From Pontibacter rufus (GTDB lineage Bacteria > Bacteroidota > Bacteroidia > Cytophagales > Hymenobacteraceae), in NCBI RefSeq assembly GCF_015694705.1, contig NZ_JADQDR010000007.1, forward strand, positions 124,001-188,000: DNA of 64,000 nucleotides. The letters are read 5' to 3'. Under the pieces are notes generated by a model. The model was not told where the DNA came from, searched no databases, and saw only the letters and a program-made list of their open reading frames with translations. This document shows, one piece after another, positions 24,197 to 33,697 of this stretch (position 1 is its first letter; each line of letters opens with the position of its first letter). The translations under genes and the position numbers were made by a program.

Positions 24197-25309
24197 ATGA
24201 AAAGATCAAAATTCGCTTTGCTGTGCCTTGGATTGGGCTTCTTAACAGTTTCCTGTGAAAATGAAATGGAAGAAATTAAAATGGACTCCATTTCAAAATC
24301 GCAGAACGCAGTGGTGGCTCCCTCATCAAGACAGGCAATGCAAGAAAAGTATGCGCTCAGATTGCCTGCAGATCTTACCCCACTCAGTGAGAACTTAAGA
24401 AACGTACTTGTGGGTGAAGCGGTGGAACCCAGCACATGCGGTCCTACTGAGTTCGTAGCAGTGCAAAACAAATATGCCAGGCTCCTGGTTGCTGATCCGA
24501 TAGCAATAGGTAACTACAGCCTGTATACGCAACTGAATTTCATCTATCCTTACTACCTGGACAGGTCGAAGCAGTATTTTGGCGCCGATGGTGAATACAC
24601 ACAATTAGTAGTAAAGCGACAGCGTGAACTGGAAAAATTCTGGAACATGCCTGATGAAATCCGCGTTAACGGGCAGCACAATGCGACTTTGAATGATCGC
24701 GAAAAACTTGCCGACATTTTCGAAGCATTCGGGGTTGGCGTAAATTCCAGGGCAGATGCTTATGCTATCGCGGATGAATTGTTAGCGCTTAATGCAATGT
24801 CTCCTAACCTTCCTGAATCTCCTTATTTTTCACTTGATGGTTTTGCCGCTGGCAACAATTTGATCGTAATAGGTGATGGCCTGGTACAAATGGTTTCTGA
24901 ATCCGGCATAGCAACTGATATTGTTTGGACGGGGGTGCTGGCGCACGAATGGGCCCACCAGGTGCAATTTAACCATACTGCAGAATGGTACCCTAACGGA
25001 GCTGCAAGTGATCCTTCTGCGGCAACCCGCTACACAGAGCTTGAAGCAGACTTTATGGCAGCTTATTTTATGACGCACAAGCGTGGCGCTACCTATAACC
25101 AGAAGCGTGTAGAGGAGTTCTTTATACTATACTTCCAGATCGGCGATTGTGGATTTGAGAGCCCAGGCCACCACGGTACACCAACACAGCGTTTGGCAGC
25201 CGCGCAGTTAGGTTTTGATCTTGCTGACAGTGCTCAGAAGCAAGGCCATATCCTGAGTGCACAAGAAGCGCATGAGTACTTTGTAGCACACGTTGACAGC
25301 TTGTTGTAA
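24197..25309 (+). CDS. Zinc-metallopeptidase-like lipoprotein
   Basis: A 370-residue exported protein with a lipobox (GFLTVSC, Cys about residue 20). The zinc motif HEWAHQVQFNH (HExxH) is near residue 251, followed after about 35 residues by ELEADFMAAYFMTHKRGATY, whose glutamate is the likely third ligand, as in neutral zinc metallopeptidases. The C-terminus has HHGTPTQRLAAAQLGF, also typical of that group. The substrate is unknown; it acts in the periplasm or at the outer membrane. A strong terminator follows at 25335. Confidence 0.75.
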   Translation: MKRSKFALLCLGLGFLTVSCENEMEEIKMDSISKSQNAVVAPSSRQAMQEKYALRLPADLTPLSENLRNVLVGEAVEPSTCGPTEFVAVQNKYARLLVADPIAIGNYSLYTQLNFIYPYYLDRSKQYFGADGEYTQLVVKRQRELEKFWNMPDEIRVNGQHNATLNDREKLADIFEAFGVGVNSRADAYAIADELLALNAMSPNLPESPYFSLDGFAAGNNLIVIGDGLVQMVSESGIATDIVWTGVLAHEWAHQVQFNHTAEWYPNGAASDPSAATRYTELEADFMAAYFMTHKRGATYNQKRVEEFFILYFQIGDCGFESPGHHGTPTQRLAAAQLGFDLADSAQKQGHILSAQEAHEYFVAHVDSLL

Positions 25310-25334
25310 TTTCAGGTATAAATTCTCAGAGCTT

Positions 25335-25365
25335 AAAAAGGCTGACCTTAAAGGTCAGCCTTTTT
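25335..25365 (+). terminator. Rho-independent terminator
   Basis: Arms AAAAAGGCTGACCT and AGGTCAGCCTTTTT (14 bp, loop TAA), continuing into a T-rich tail. It lies 26 bp after the metallopeptidase stop. Confidence 0.92.
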
Positions 25366-25529
25366 ATTTTTGTAATTTGCTGAACGCCTGCAGGGCAGAT
25401 TGCCTGATGCCGACACATATTTTCAGAAGCAACAGGCAAAGTAAAAGCACTTTCTGCCTCTTGCATTCTTATTAATCACCTTTTTATTCCTGATGCCGGA
25501 ATTAACCGGTTTATACTTTAACGCTATAC

Positions 25530-25835
25530 TTAGCCCTGATAAGCCAGCATGCCGCCCAGCAGGTTACGCACATTCGTAAAGCCCTGCTGCTGCAGAAACG
25601 CTTTGGCGCTGGCGGAGCGGTTGCCGGAGCGGCACTGTACAATCACTTCCTGCTCTTTCAGGTCTTCCAGGTCGTTGAGACGTTGCGGGAGTGTGCCCAG
25701 GGGGATATTTTTTGCGCCTGCAATATTACTTTCCTGGTATTCCCAGTCTTCCCGAACATCTATAATCACGGGTGTTTCGCCCTTGCTCAGGCGCTCTTTC
25801 AATTCTTCTACGGTGATGTCTGCTGCTGTAATCAT
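25530..25835 (-). CDS. Rhodanese-domain protein
   Basis: A 101-residue single rhodanese domain. It has the typical VIIDVREDWEYQESNIAGAK segment and the active-site cysteine loop VQCRSGNRSASAKAFL (about residue 68), followed by NLLGGMLAY. It carries sulfur as a cysteine persulfide in the cytoplasm. The ATG overlaps the stop of the upstream T9SS gene (ATGA), so it is translated from the same transcript; why these two are paired is unclear. Confidence 0.9.
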   Translation of the reverse strand: MITAADITVEELKERLSKGETPVIIDVREDWEYQESNIAGAKNIPLGTLPQRLNDLEDLKEQEVIVQCRSGNRSASAKAFLQQQGFTNVRNLLGGMLAYQG

Positions 25836-27649
25836 GGTTTGGTTAAGATTAGTTTTTTGGATATAGTCGCTTTTTTGGTTGTGATGCGCAGGGTATAAAG
25901 TCCGGCCGGCAGGCTGCCCAGTTGCAGGGACGCTGCGCTGCCGTTGTATGTATGGCGGTATAGCTGTCTTCCTGTTATGTCGTACAGCACCAGGCTTTGG
26001 TATTCGCCATCGATGTATACGTTGCCGGAGGAGGGATTGGGGTATACTTTAATGCGGGCTGCTTCCAGATCTTCCTCAATGCCCAGTGCCTCTTCGCCGG
26101 CCATAACAGGCCGCAACATAATGGCGCCCGCCAGCACGGTGTCCGGCTGCCAGTTGTTATAACCTGTAAAAAGAAAACGACGGCCGGTAGCAACTTCGTT
26201 CCGGTCGAAGCCGATGTTGACGTACAGGTTACCCGGCTGCGACCAGCCCACGTAAAAACTGCCGCTCACGGCCACAGGCTCATTCAGGGTGATCTCGTAA
26301 AAGGCATTCAGCGAATCGCTATACTGAATCGGGAAACTCTGCTGGTACAGCACCTCGCCCGGCATACCATCCTCATCTGCCCATACTTTAAAAGCGAGGC
26401 CTGTTTTGCTCAGATCCTGGTTTACCCGCGGAAAGTATACCCGGAAGCCTTTCACCTGGTCAGCAAGATTTAAATCGAAACGTTGCGCGACCTGCGTATT
26501 GCCGGTACCCGGAAAGCTGAACCCCGCTTCGGCCGTGCCATCGTCGTAAGCAAAATAATCGGCAAAATCTGTCTCCCGTGCGGTGCTGTCGTTGGCGCGT
26601 TGCCGGGCATTCTGCTCTTTTGTTTCCAGCACCACGCCATGCACCAGCGTAAACGGCGACTTAGGCATGTTAAGTTTTTCAACACGCGGCGTGCCGGTAA
26701 CAGCATACTGGCGTGCTCCGGCCGGCACCAGCGCTTCGGCACGCAGGAAGGTATCTGCAGCCGTTTTGTGCAGCTGCCGGATGTAGCCGCGCCAGCTGAT
26801 GGCGCCGGGCAAACCGCCCAGGTTATTGACCGTGGCCCGCACCTCTTCTGCCAATTGCTCATCCGGATTTTTCAGAAACTGCCTGTACGGCATGGCCGTG
26901 TAATGTTCCAGCAGGCGGCTTATGCCCTCGCTGATGGCAATGTCGCGGGTGGTGTTGCGGCCTTTGTGCCGGTTGTCGTCCAGCTCCACATAATCCACAT
27001 TCCAGACGTCAGCCAGCCCATTGCGTACGCCCACGCTGCGAAAGCGGAACTGAAAGCTGTCATGGAAAAACTTTTTATCCTTTAAGCCGACAAACACCTG
27101 CACAAAATCCGATGTTTCGCCGATGCCCGCCTGCTGCCAGACCGGCAGCCATTTGCCTGCATCATCTTTAAACTCCAGCTGTAAATACACCAGGTTAGCT
27201 ACCGTTTTATCGGGCACGTCGCCCAGTCCGCCCGATTGCCAGTAAAAGCTCAGGTATACCGAATCGGAAGGAGAGAAGTCATCGAGCCGTATAGGTTTAG
27301 AGGTAAGGGTATCAGAAGGACCGGCTGCCACTGAGCCGGGGGCATACGGTTGCCCGAAGTCGTCCAGCCCGTCAAAAGAGGCTACATTTTTGGTAACAGG
27401 TGCAAAAGCATAACGGCTGTTGATGTATACGCCGCCATTTTGCTGCCATAGATCCGGGTCGGGCTTAACGGTAGCACCGGCAAAATCATCAAAAAAAGGC
27501 AGAGACAAAGCTGCCGCGGCAGCCTGGCGCTTTTGTACAATATTTGTGTGTGGCTGGCGTGCGTCCTGTTGCAAGGGCTGCAGCACCGCCTGCGCCCTGG
27601 CCGCTGCCCCGCTGAGAAGTATAACTAATATAAGCGCCAGCTTTTTCAT
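25832..27649 (-). CDS. Secreted T9SS type A sorting-domain protein
   Basis: A 605-residue protein with a signal peptide (MKKLALILVILLSGAAARAQ) and a C-terminal T9SS sorting domain (ARIKVYPNPSSGNVYIDGEY ... GLYTLRITTKKATISKKLIL). The centre is beta-rich and jellyroll-like (DDFAGATVKPDPDLWQQNGG; VYLSFYWQSGGLGD), with further ligand-binding-type strands (FSFPGTGNTQVAQRFDL). I recognise no catalytic motif. It is probably exposed at the surface or released. It overlaps the rhodanese gene. Confidence 0.8.
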   Translation of the reverse strand: MKKLALILVILLSGAAARAQAVLQPLQQDARQPHTNIVQKRQAAAAALSLPFFDDFAGATVKPDPDLWQQNGGVYINSRYAFAPVTKNVASFDGLDDFGQPYAPGSVAAGPSDTLTSKPIRLDDFSPSDSVYLSFYWQSGGLGDVPDKTVANLVYLQLEFKDDAGKWLPVWQQAGIGETSDFVQVFVGLKDKKFFHDSFQFRFRSVGVRNGLADVWNVDYVELDDNRHKGRNTTRDIAISEGISRLLEHYTAMPYRQFLKNPDEQLAEEVRATVNNLGGLPGAISWRGYIRQLHKTAADTFLRAEALVPAGARQYAVTGTPRVEKLNMPKSPFTLVHGVVLETKEQNARQRANDSTARETDFADYFAYDDGTAEAGFSFPGTGNTQVAQRFDLNLADQVKGFRVYFPRVNQDLSKTGLAFKVWADEDGMPGEVLYQQSFPIQYSDSLNAFYEITLNEPVAVSGSFYVGWSQPGNLYVNIGFDRNEVATGRRFLFTGYNNWQPDTVLAGAIMLRPVMAGEEALGIEEDLEAARIKVYPNPSSGNVYIDGEYQSLVLYDITGRQLYRHTYNGSAASLQLGSLPAGLYTLRITTKKATISKKLILTKP

Positions 27650-28004
27650 GTTTCTTTCCGTGATTTATACTTCGTCTTATGTAAATAAAGCCACCCGCCT
27701 GCTTCCTTATCGCTGAATTAGGCGGAGTTACTGCTACGATCAATGCAGATTACCTAACTCAATTCCAAGGAATAAGAATTCTCAACACAAGTAAAATTTC
27801 CCTCTCCAGCATTGGGTTAGCTTCTTCTGCAATATATCCTATTACGACCGCAAATTTTCAGCTTGCGCACCTGGTATTTATACTTGGTACTCACGCAAGT
27901 TCAAAACCTGATGCAGGTTAACTTTCTGGGGTCTACCAGTAGCTCCTGCTTACCTATAACGGAAGCGCCCGCCATTGCTGACAGGCGCCTGATTGATTTT
28001 ATAC
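27650..28004. other. Intergenic region
   Basis: 355 bp between two minus-strand genes. Contains three copies of TTTATACTT (near 27664, 27877 and 27996). No coding frame seen. Confidence 0.5.
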
Positions 28005-28781
28005 TTATTCTATTCCCTGTACAGGCTCTTCGCCGGATACCCAGAGGTCTACTAGCTCACCCACGCGTATTTTAGCGCCTACATCGGCAAAGGGGCGTTG
28101 TTTTACCACGGTGCCTTCCGGCTCTTCGCTGCCGGGCACATAAATAATCGTACCGATTTGCAGCCCCTGCCCTACCAGCAGCACCGATGCTTCATCTACC
28201 GGCATACCTATCACTTCCGGCACCTCAAACTCGGTGTTGCCCAAGCCGTCGCCCACGTGCAGGTCTACTACAGAGCCTTTGGGTATCAATTCGCCGGGTT
28301 TCACTTCTTTTCCGTTCACAAACTGCTTTAATACAGCGTTTTGCTGCAGGTCGGGCACCAGCGTAATTTTGCCTTTTTTCAGATCATAGCTTTTCAGGAT
28401 GAGCTCCGCATTACGCACCGACCCATCGATTAGCTTCGGCATCTTTATCATCGGCGGGTTTTTCATGTTCACCGAGATGTAGATTTTGCGGTTCTCCTTC
28501 ACCTTCGATCCCGCTGCCGGGTCCTGTGTCAGGATGGTGTACGGTTTCAGATTGGAGTTATAGCTGGAGTCGTTGATGTAGTAGCGCAGGTTCTGTTCTT
28601 CTAACAGCTCTTCGGCTTCCGGCAGCTGCATACCCGCAATCTTGGGCACGGCAATGGTTTCGCCGTGGTTGGTGGTAGACGGCAGGTACCAATAAAAGAA
28701 GCCGATGATAAGCGCCGCCACAATAACGGCCATAATAAGCAGATGCTTGATAACATCTAAAAATGATCTTGCTCTGAACAT
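28005..28781 (-). CDS. PASTA-domain membrane protein
   Basis: From ATG 28781 the protein is 258 residues: a short cytoplasmic tail, one membrane segment (IKHLLIMAVIVAALIIGFFY) and three PASTA repeats outside (IAVPKIAGMQLPEAEELLEE; IKMPKLIDGSVRNAELILKS; FEVPEVIGMPVDEASVLLVG). PASTA domains bind peptidoglycan or muropeptides; here no kinase domain is attached. A frame 14 codons longer exists, but those residues are outside the family pattern. It lies just downstream of the double D-Ala-D-Ala ligase, which agrees with a cell-wall role. Confidence 0.85.
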   Translation of the reverse strand: MFRARSFLDVIKHLLIMAVIVAALIIGFFYWYLPSTTNHGETIAVPKIAGMQLPEAEELLEEQNLRYYINDSSYNSNLKPYTILTQDPAAGSKVKENRKIYISVNMKNPPMIKMPKLIDGSVRNAELILKSYDLKKGKITLVPDLQQNAVLKQFVNGKEVKPGELIPKGSVVDLHVGDGLGNTEFEVPEVIGMPVDEASVLLVGQGLQIGTIIYVPGSEEPEGTVVKQRPFADVGAKIRVGELVDLWVSGEEPVQGIE

Positions 28782-28892
28782 GGGTGTATTTTTATAAGCC
28801 AAAAGACGCAGGACAAAAGACACAAGACTCTTCTATCCTACTTCTTCTCCTCATTTCAACTTTCTAATTCTCTTACTCTTTAACTTTCTAAC

Positions 28893-31595
28893 TTACTCCA
28901 TATTCTTCATCCGGGTGCGCTCGATGCCGAACTGCAGGATGCGGTTGATAAACTCGTACGGTTTGTACCCGTTGATGGCCGTCTGGTGAAAAATGCAGGT
29001 AGCCGGTGTCATGCCAGGTAACGAGTTTACTTCGATGATGATTGTCTCCACTTCGTTGTTTTCGTACACCCGCACAAAGGCATCGATGCGTGCATAGCCT
29101 TCGATGTTGAGGATCTGGGCCACGCGCCTGAGGTCTTCCTTCACTTTATTCGAAATTTTCTGGCGGAGTTTCGGATCAGCAGCGTAACGGGCCGGTGTGA
29201 TGTTCTGCCCTTCGCCTGCCAGAAACTTTTCCTCCAGCGACAGCACTTCCCCTTCCGCCAGCGCTTCAGATGCTTCAAACACTTCGTAATCCACGGTGCC
29301 GTCCGGGCTGTATTTCGTAAGCAGGCCACCCGTAATTTCCAGAAAGTGCTTCGCCCCGTTTTTGGAGATAAGCTCCTCTACCAGGAAACCGGCTTTGTTC
29401 GGAAATTCCTCTTTGAAGCCGAGCGACAGCGTGCGTGCGCATTCGGTGTCCAGTTCCTCCATCTCGCGGAACATCAGCGTCGTAAACGCTTCCAGTTCGC
29501 GGCGGTTCTTTATCTTTTTAACGGCCGAACTACAGCCATCGTCTGCGGGCTTAGCAATGAACGGATACGCGAAGCTAACTTCTATACTTTGGTAGAATGC
29601 CTCTTTGTCCTGCAGCCAGTCTTCTTTTAAAGCCATCTTATGCTTGGCTACTGAAACGCCATGTTTGGCCAGCAATTCATTGGTTTCATACTTGTTGATG
29701 GTGATCTGCGAGGATCGGATACCAGAGCCGTTGTACGGAATGTGCAGTTTCTCCAGTTCCTGCTGCAAAGCGCCATCTTCGCCTGGCCGGCCATGCAAGG
29801 CGATAAACACCGCGTCTACCAGGTTTTTGAGTTGGCTGTACGTAATGCGTTGCGGCTCCTGCAGCACCTGCCCCGTATACTTTCGGGTAATGCCTTCGGC
29901 CTCCTGCATGATTTGCGCCAGCACCGGGTGCGGTTGGCCACCGTGCGCAAAGTGCAGTATTTTTTCTTTGATGTCGTCAGCGTTGTCCTTCAGCATAATG
30001 TTCACCGGAATGGTGTACAGGCGGTGCTCCTCGTTGCTGCCCGTCAGGAAAATAGGCAACGGCTCATACTTTACTGATGACGAAAGTTTCTCGTAAATAT
30101 TGCGTCCGCTCTCTACCGAAATATGGCGCTCCGAAGAATAACCGCCCATAATCACGCCTACGCGAATCTTGTCGTGGCGGTGTGCCTGCTGATCCTTGAT
30201 GGCTGTATCCAGCTGTTGCAGCAGCCGCGCCAGCTTTACGGTATCTTTGCCCGATTTGAGGCGTTCGGCTACGGAAGTGCGGATGATGTAAGTCAGGAAT
30301 TGAGATGGATTCAGCCCGATTTCGGCCGCCTGGTGGAAGAAGAACGACGAGGGCAACATGCCGGACGTGGTATTCGGATCATTCAGGAAAATCTCACCAT
30401 TCTCGGTAAAAAAGCCATCCAAACGGGCGTACACGTTAAAGCCAAAAGCCTTAAACAGTTTGCTGCACGCTTCTCTGATGCGCTGGATATCTTCCGTCGG
30501 CAGGTTAATGGGCGTGATTTTACGGCTCAGGCCGGGCAGGTATTTGGAGCGGTAGTCGAACACTTCGCTGCCTTTCACGATTTCGGTTGGCGGCAAAGCC
30601 AGCGCCCTGCCATTTTCTTCCTGCACCACAATGCACGAAAACTCTCTACCCTGTATAAACGCCTCTACCAGCACCTGCTGCTCGTGCTCTATGTTGGTGA
30701 GCGTAATAGCGTCGGTGGCAGTGCTGTTGAAAGTATGCCTGATGTGGTTGAGTAGTTCCTCGGGATGATAAATGATGGTGCCGTTCTGCAGCAACACGGG
30801 CATGCCGATGCCTTCGCGGATATCCACCAGTTGCTTCATGCCGGCTACCTGCTTTTCTTCGCTCTGCGCCAGCCACTGGCTTTTATAGATAGTTTTGGTG
30901 AAAAAGCTGCGCTCCACCCCTGCCTCAAAAGCGGCAAAATTGTTTTCTTTGATGATGGAAACGCCGATAGATGAACCCTGGTGCGGCGCCTTTAGTACCA
31001 GCGGCAGGTCTAAGTCAGCCACCAGCTGCCTGAAAATACTTTCGCGCTTCGCCAGGTCCGACCAGTCGTTGTATTGTATGGTCCGGTAATCGGGTGTCGG
31101 GAAACCGTGCTGTTTAAGCATTTCCTTCTGCGCCGCCTTGTCGATACCAACTGCTGACGGCAGGATGCCCGAGCCGGAATACGGAATATGATACCACTCC
31201 AGCAGCCCCTGGATGCTTCCATCTTCGCCATAAGGGCCGTGCAGCGCCAGAAATGCAAAGTCGAAGTGGTTCCGGAACTCGTTGGGCTGCAGCCGCCTGC
31301 CTGCTTTGGCAATAATCGCGTCCTGCTCGGCTATACTCAGCTCGCCCAGCGACTCCAGGTATATCTGCAGGCCGTGCTCTGTTTCGGGCAGCGCCTCCAC
31401 CGGCGGGTAAAAATCGCGGATGGTGCCTTTGTAAATGTATTGCCAGTCCAGCAGTATAAAGTTGCCGAGGCTGTCGGCAAATACCGGAACCGCCTCAAAC
31501 AAAGCTTTGTCCAGGTTATCGTAAACTGTACGGCCGCCTGCAAACGAAATTTCACGCTCACGCGATGGCCCACCGAAAATTATTCCTACTCTCAT
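28893..31595 (-). CDS. ddl: Tandem double D-alanine--D-alanine ligase (900 residues)
   Basis: Two complete Ddl-like ATP-grasp units in one chain; a normal Ddl is 310-360 residues. Unit 1 (1 to about 440) begins MRVGIIFGGPSREREISFAG and has LALHGPYGEDGSIQGLLEWY and LNDPNTTSGMLPSSFFFHQ. Unit 2 (about 480-900) begins KIRVGVIMGGYSSERHISVE and has IALHGRPGEDGALQQELEKL and IIEVNSLPGMTPATCIFHQT. Unit 2 keeps the standard E-x-N metal motif, while unit 1 has D-P-N. The product is probably D-Ala-D-Ala or a related dipeptide for peptidoglycan. Whether both units work, or make different dipeptides, is unknown. Confidence 0.85.
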   Translation of the reverse strand: MRVGIIFGGPSREREISFAGGRTVYDNLDKALFEAVPVFADSLGNFILLDWQYIYKGTIRDFYPPVEALPETEHGLQIYLESLGELSIAEQDAIIAKAGRRLQPNEFRNHFDFAFLALHGPYGEDGSIQGLLEWYHIPYSGSGILPSAVGIDKAAQKEMLKQHGFPTPDYRTIQYNDWSDLAKRESIFRQLVADLDLPLVLKAPHQGSSIGVSIIKENNFAAFEAGVERSFFTKTIYKSQWLAQSEEKQVAGMKQLVDIREGIGMPVLLQNGTIIYHPEELLNHIRHTFNSTATDAITLTNIEHEQQVLVEAFIQGREFSCIVVQEENGRALALPPTEIVKGSEVFDYRSKYLPGLSRKITPINLPTEDIQRIREACSKLFKAFGFNVYARLDGFFTENGEIFLNDPNTTSGMLPSSFFFHQAAEIGLNPSQFLTYIIRTSVAERLKSGKDTVKLARLLQQLDTAIKDQQAHRHDKIRVGVIMGGYSSERHISVESGRNIYEKLSSSVKYEPLPIFLTGSNEEHRLYTIPVNIMLKDNADDIKEKILHFAHGGQPHPVLAQIMQEAEGITRKYTGQVLQEPQRITYSQLKNLVDAVFIALHGRPGEDGALQQELEKLHIPYNGSGIRSSQITINKYETNELLAKHGVSVAKHKMALKEDWLQDKEAFYQSIEVSFAYPFIAKPADDGCSSAVKKIKNRRELEAFTTLMFREMEELDTECARTLSLGFKEEFPNKAGFLVEELISKNGAKHFLEITGGLLTKYSPDGTVDYEVFEASEALAEGEVLSLEEKFLAGEGQNITPARYAADPKLRQKISNKVKEDLRRVAQILNIEGYARIDAFVRVYENNEVETIIIEVNSLPGMTPATCIFHQTAINGYKPYEFINRILQFGIERTRMKNME

Positions 31596-32246
31596 CTCCG
31601 CAAAGATAATAAATAGAGGGATAAAGTTAAGCGCTTAAAGTCAGGCGCTGTGTTAGTTTAAAAAGGTTAAGGTTCAGGTGGTAGTGGTTGAAGCATAGTT
31701 TATACCTTCTGCTATACTTTGTAGCTGCTTTTCATCCTCAGTTTTACAAGCAGTTTGTTTCATTTTTGGTTTTGGCGTCCTCAAGGCCGGGAGGCCTCGT
31801 CCCTGGGTTGAGAGCTGTGGCGTGAACCTGCGCTGGAGCGCTGCCCTTCGGGCACCGGAACACACCAATCGAGGGCCCCTACCCCCAGGCGCTCAACCCA
31901 GGGACTGGAATCATTTCCGGTAGCTGCTATTTATACTATGCAACTTGTACAGAACGGCTGGGTGGGGTAGGTTCCCCTTCTTAGATTATTGGCTGAAACG
32001 AGCGTTTTAAGCTAACGAGCATAGCGCTGAAGTATTAGGGCGGTAAAGCCGGAATTATAGAAAGGCCTCACAGTAGGCACGGCTCCTGCGGGTGTCTGCG
32101 CCAGGCTGCCCAGAGTATTCTCTTTATACCAGATGCAACTTATACCTGTTATGCGATATTTGCTTATACTTGCAAAACAGCAACAAAAATCCTGCGAATC
32201 ACGAAAAACCAATAGTAACAACAAAAACAATAATTAATTCTACCAG
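31596..32246. other. 650-bp intergenic region upstream of pgk
   Basis: Divergent spacer between the Ddl gene (-) and pgk (+). Holds the structured inverted-repeat element at 31799-31905. Open frames here lack coding character. Confidence 0.5.
31799..31905. repeat. Structured intergenic element with 14-bp terminal inverted repeats
   Basis: Arms GTCCCTGGGTTGAG (31799-31812) and CTCAACCCAGGGAC (31892-31905) are perfect complements 79 bp apart. The inside has further stems, e.g. TGCCC-TTC-GGGCA, and AGGCC-GGGA-GGCCT lies just left of the element. It is more GC-rich than the spacer. It could be a small palindromic mobile element or a structured RNA; sequence alone does not decide. Confidence 0.6.
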
Positions 32247-33446
32247 ATGAAAACTATCGACCAGTATAACTTTGCCGGCAAAAAAGCATTGGTGCGCGTG
32301 GACTTCAACGTGCCGCTCGACGAGCATAACCGCATCACAGACGATACCCGCATCCGGGCGGTGGTGCCCACTATCCGTAAAATTCTGGGCGACGGCGGCT
32401 CCGTTATCCTGATGTCGCACCTGGGCCGCCCCAAAAACGGGCCGGAGGAGCGCTACTCGCTCAGGCACCTGGTAGATCACCTGTCTGATGAGTTTGATAC
32501 CGTGGTACGTTTTGCCTCCGACTGCATCGGCCCTGAAGCAGCCGCCATTGCCAAAGACCTGAAACCACGCGATATCCTGCTGCTCGAGAACCTGCGCTTC
32601 CACAAGGGCGAGGAAAAAGGCGACCCTGAATTTGCCAGAGAGCTGGCCAGCCTGGGCGATGTATACGTGAACGATGCTTTCGGCACCGCCCACCGTGAGC
32701 ATGCCTCCACTGCCGTGATTGCGCGCTACTTCCCTAATGATAAAGTAATGGGTTACGTAATGCAGGCCGAACTGGAAAACGCCCGCCGCGTTCTCGACAA
32801 CGCGGAGCGTCCTTATACCGCGATTATGGGCGGCGCTAAAATATCTGATAAAATCCTGATCATAGAAAAATTGCTTGACAAAGTAGACTACCTGCTGATT
32901 GGCGGTGGCATGTCTTATACCTTTATAAAAGCTGATGGCGGCAACATCGGCGCCTCGCTGGTAGAAGAAGACAAAGTGGATCTGGCGGCCCGCCTGATTG
33001 CCATGGCCCGCGAAAAAGGCGTAACCATGATGATACCTGTTGACTCGGTGATTGCCGATGAGTTCAGCAACGACGCCAATGTAGACATTTGCCTGAGCTA
33101 CCACATCAAACCATTGTGGATGGGCCTGGACATCGGTCCTGATGCCCGTGAAACGTACGCAGACGTTATCCGCAGTTCTAAAACCATACTCTGGAACGGG
33201 CCAATGGGCGTGTTTGAGATGTCTAACTTCTCGGTGGGCACCGAAGCGATTGCCGATGCTGTGGTAGATGCCACCCGCCTGGGCGCTTACTCGCTGATAG
33301 GCGGCGGCGACTCTGCTGCTGCTGTAAACCAGATGGGCTATGCCGACAAAGTATCCTATGTATCAACGGGTGGCGGCGCACTGCTGGAATACATGGAAGG
33401 TAAAACACTGCCTGGCGTGGCCGCACTGGAGCGCACAGATTACTAA
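32247..33446 (+). CDS. pgk: Phosphoglycerate kinase
   Basis: A 399-residue protein of normal length. N-terminal signature [20 protein letters not shown], then [24 protein letters not shown], and the C-terminal nucleotide motifs [27 protein letters not shown] and [13 protein letters not shown] are all present. It converts 1,3-bisphosphoglycerate and ADP to 3-phosphoglycerate and ATP in glycolysis. Monocistronic: a terminator follows directly. Confidence 0.98.
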   Translation: MKTIDQYNFAGKKALVRVDFNVPLDEHNRITDDTRIRAVVPTIRKILGDGGSVILMSHLGRPKNGPEERYSLRHLVDHLSDEFDTVVRFASDCIGPEAAAIAKDLKPRDILLLENLRFHKGEEKGDPEFARELASLGDVYVNDAFGTAHREHASTAVIARYFPNDKVMGYVMQAELENARRVLDNAERPYTAIMGGAKISDKILIIEKLLDKVDYLLIGGGMSYTFIKADGGNIGASLVEEDKVDLAARLIAMAREKGVTMMIPVDSVIADEFSNDANVDICLSYHIKPLWMGLDIGPDARETYADVIRSSKTILWNGPMGVFEMSNFSVGTEAIADAVVDATRLGAYSLIGGGDSAAAVNQMGYADKVSYVSTGGGALLEYMEGKTLPGVAALERTDY

Positions 33447-33469
33447 AATATACTTTAATCATACTTCAG

Positions 33470-33506
33470 AAATCCCCTGCTGCTTAAAAGTGGCTGGGGA
33501 TTTTTT
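33470..33506 (+). terminator. Terminator of pgk
   Basis: Arms AAATCCCC (33470-33477) and GGGGATTT (33496-33503), with the T-run completing at 33506. Confidence 0.85.
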
Positions 33507-33697
33507 ATGCCGGTTCTATTTCCCTGCTCCGTTCATGCTTCTTTTCATATAATTCAATCATTTACATAAAAAAATATCATAAATACATTAAAACTATTTT
33601 TTTATTGAATATTTATCAATAACATTGTCTTTATAATAACAATATGGATATTGAAAGTATTACCTGAAAACATGTATTAACATTAATACTAAAACTT

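Noticed and set aside
25293..25475. 60-codon frame after the metallopeptidase
   Set aside because: It runs through the terminator hairpin at 25335-25365; not a gene.
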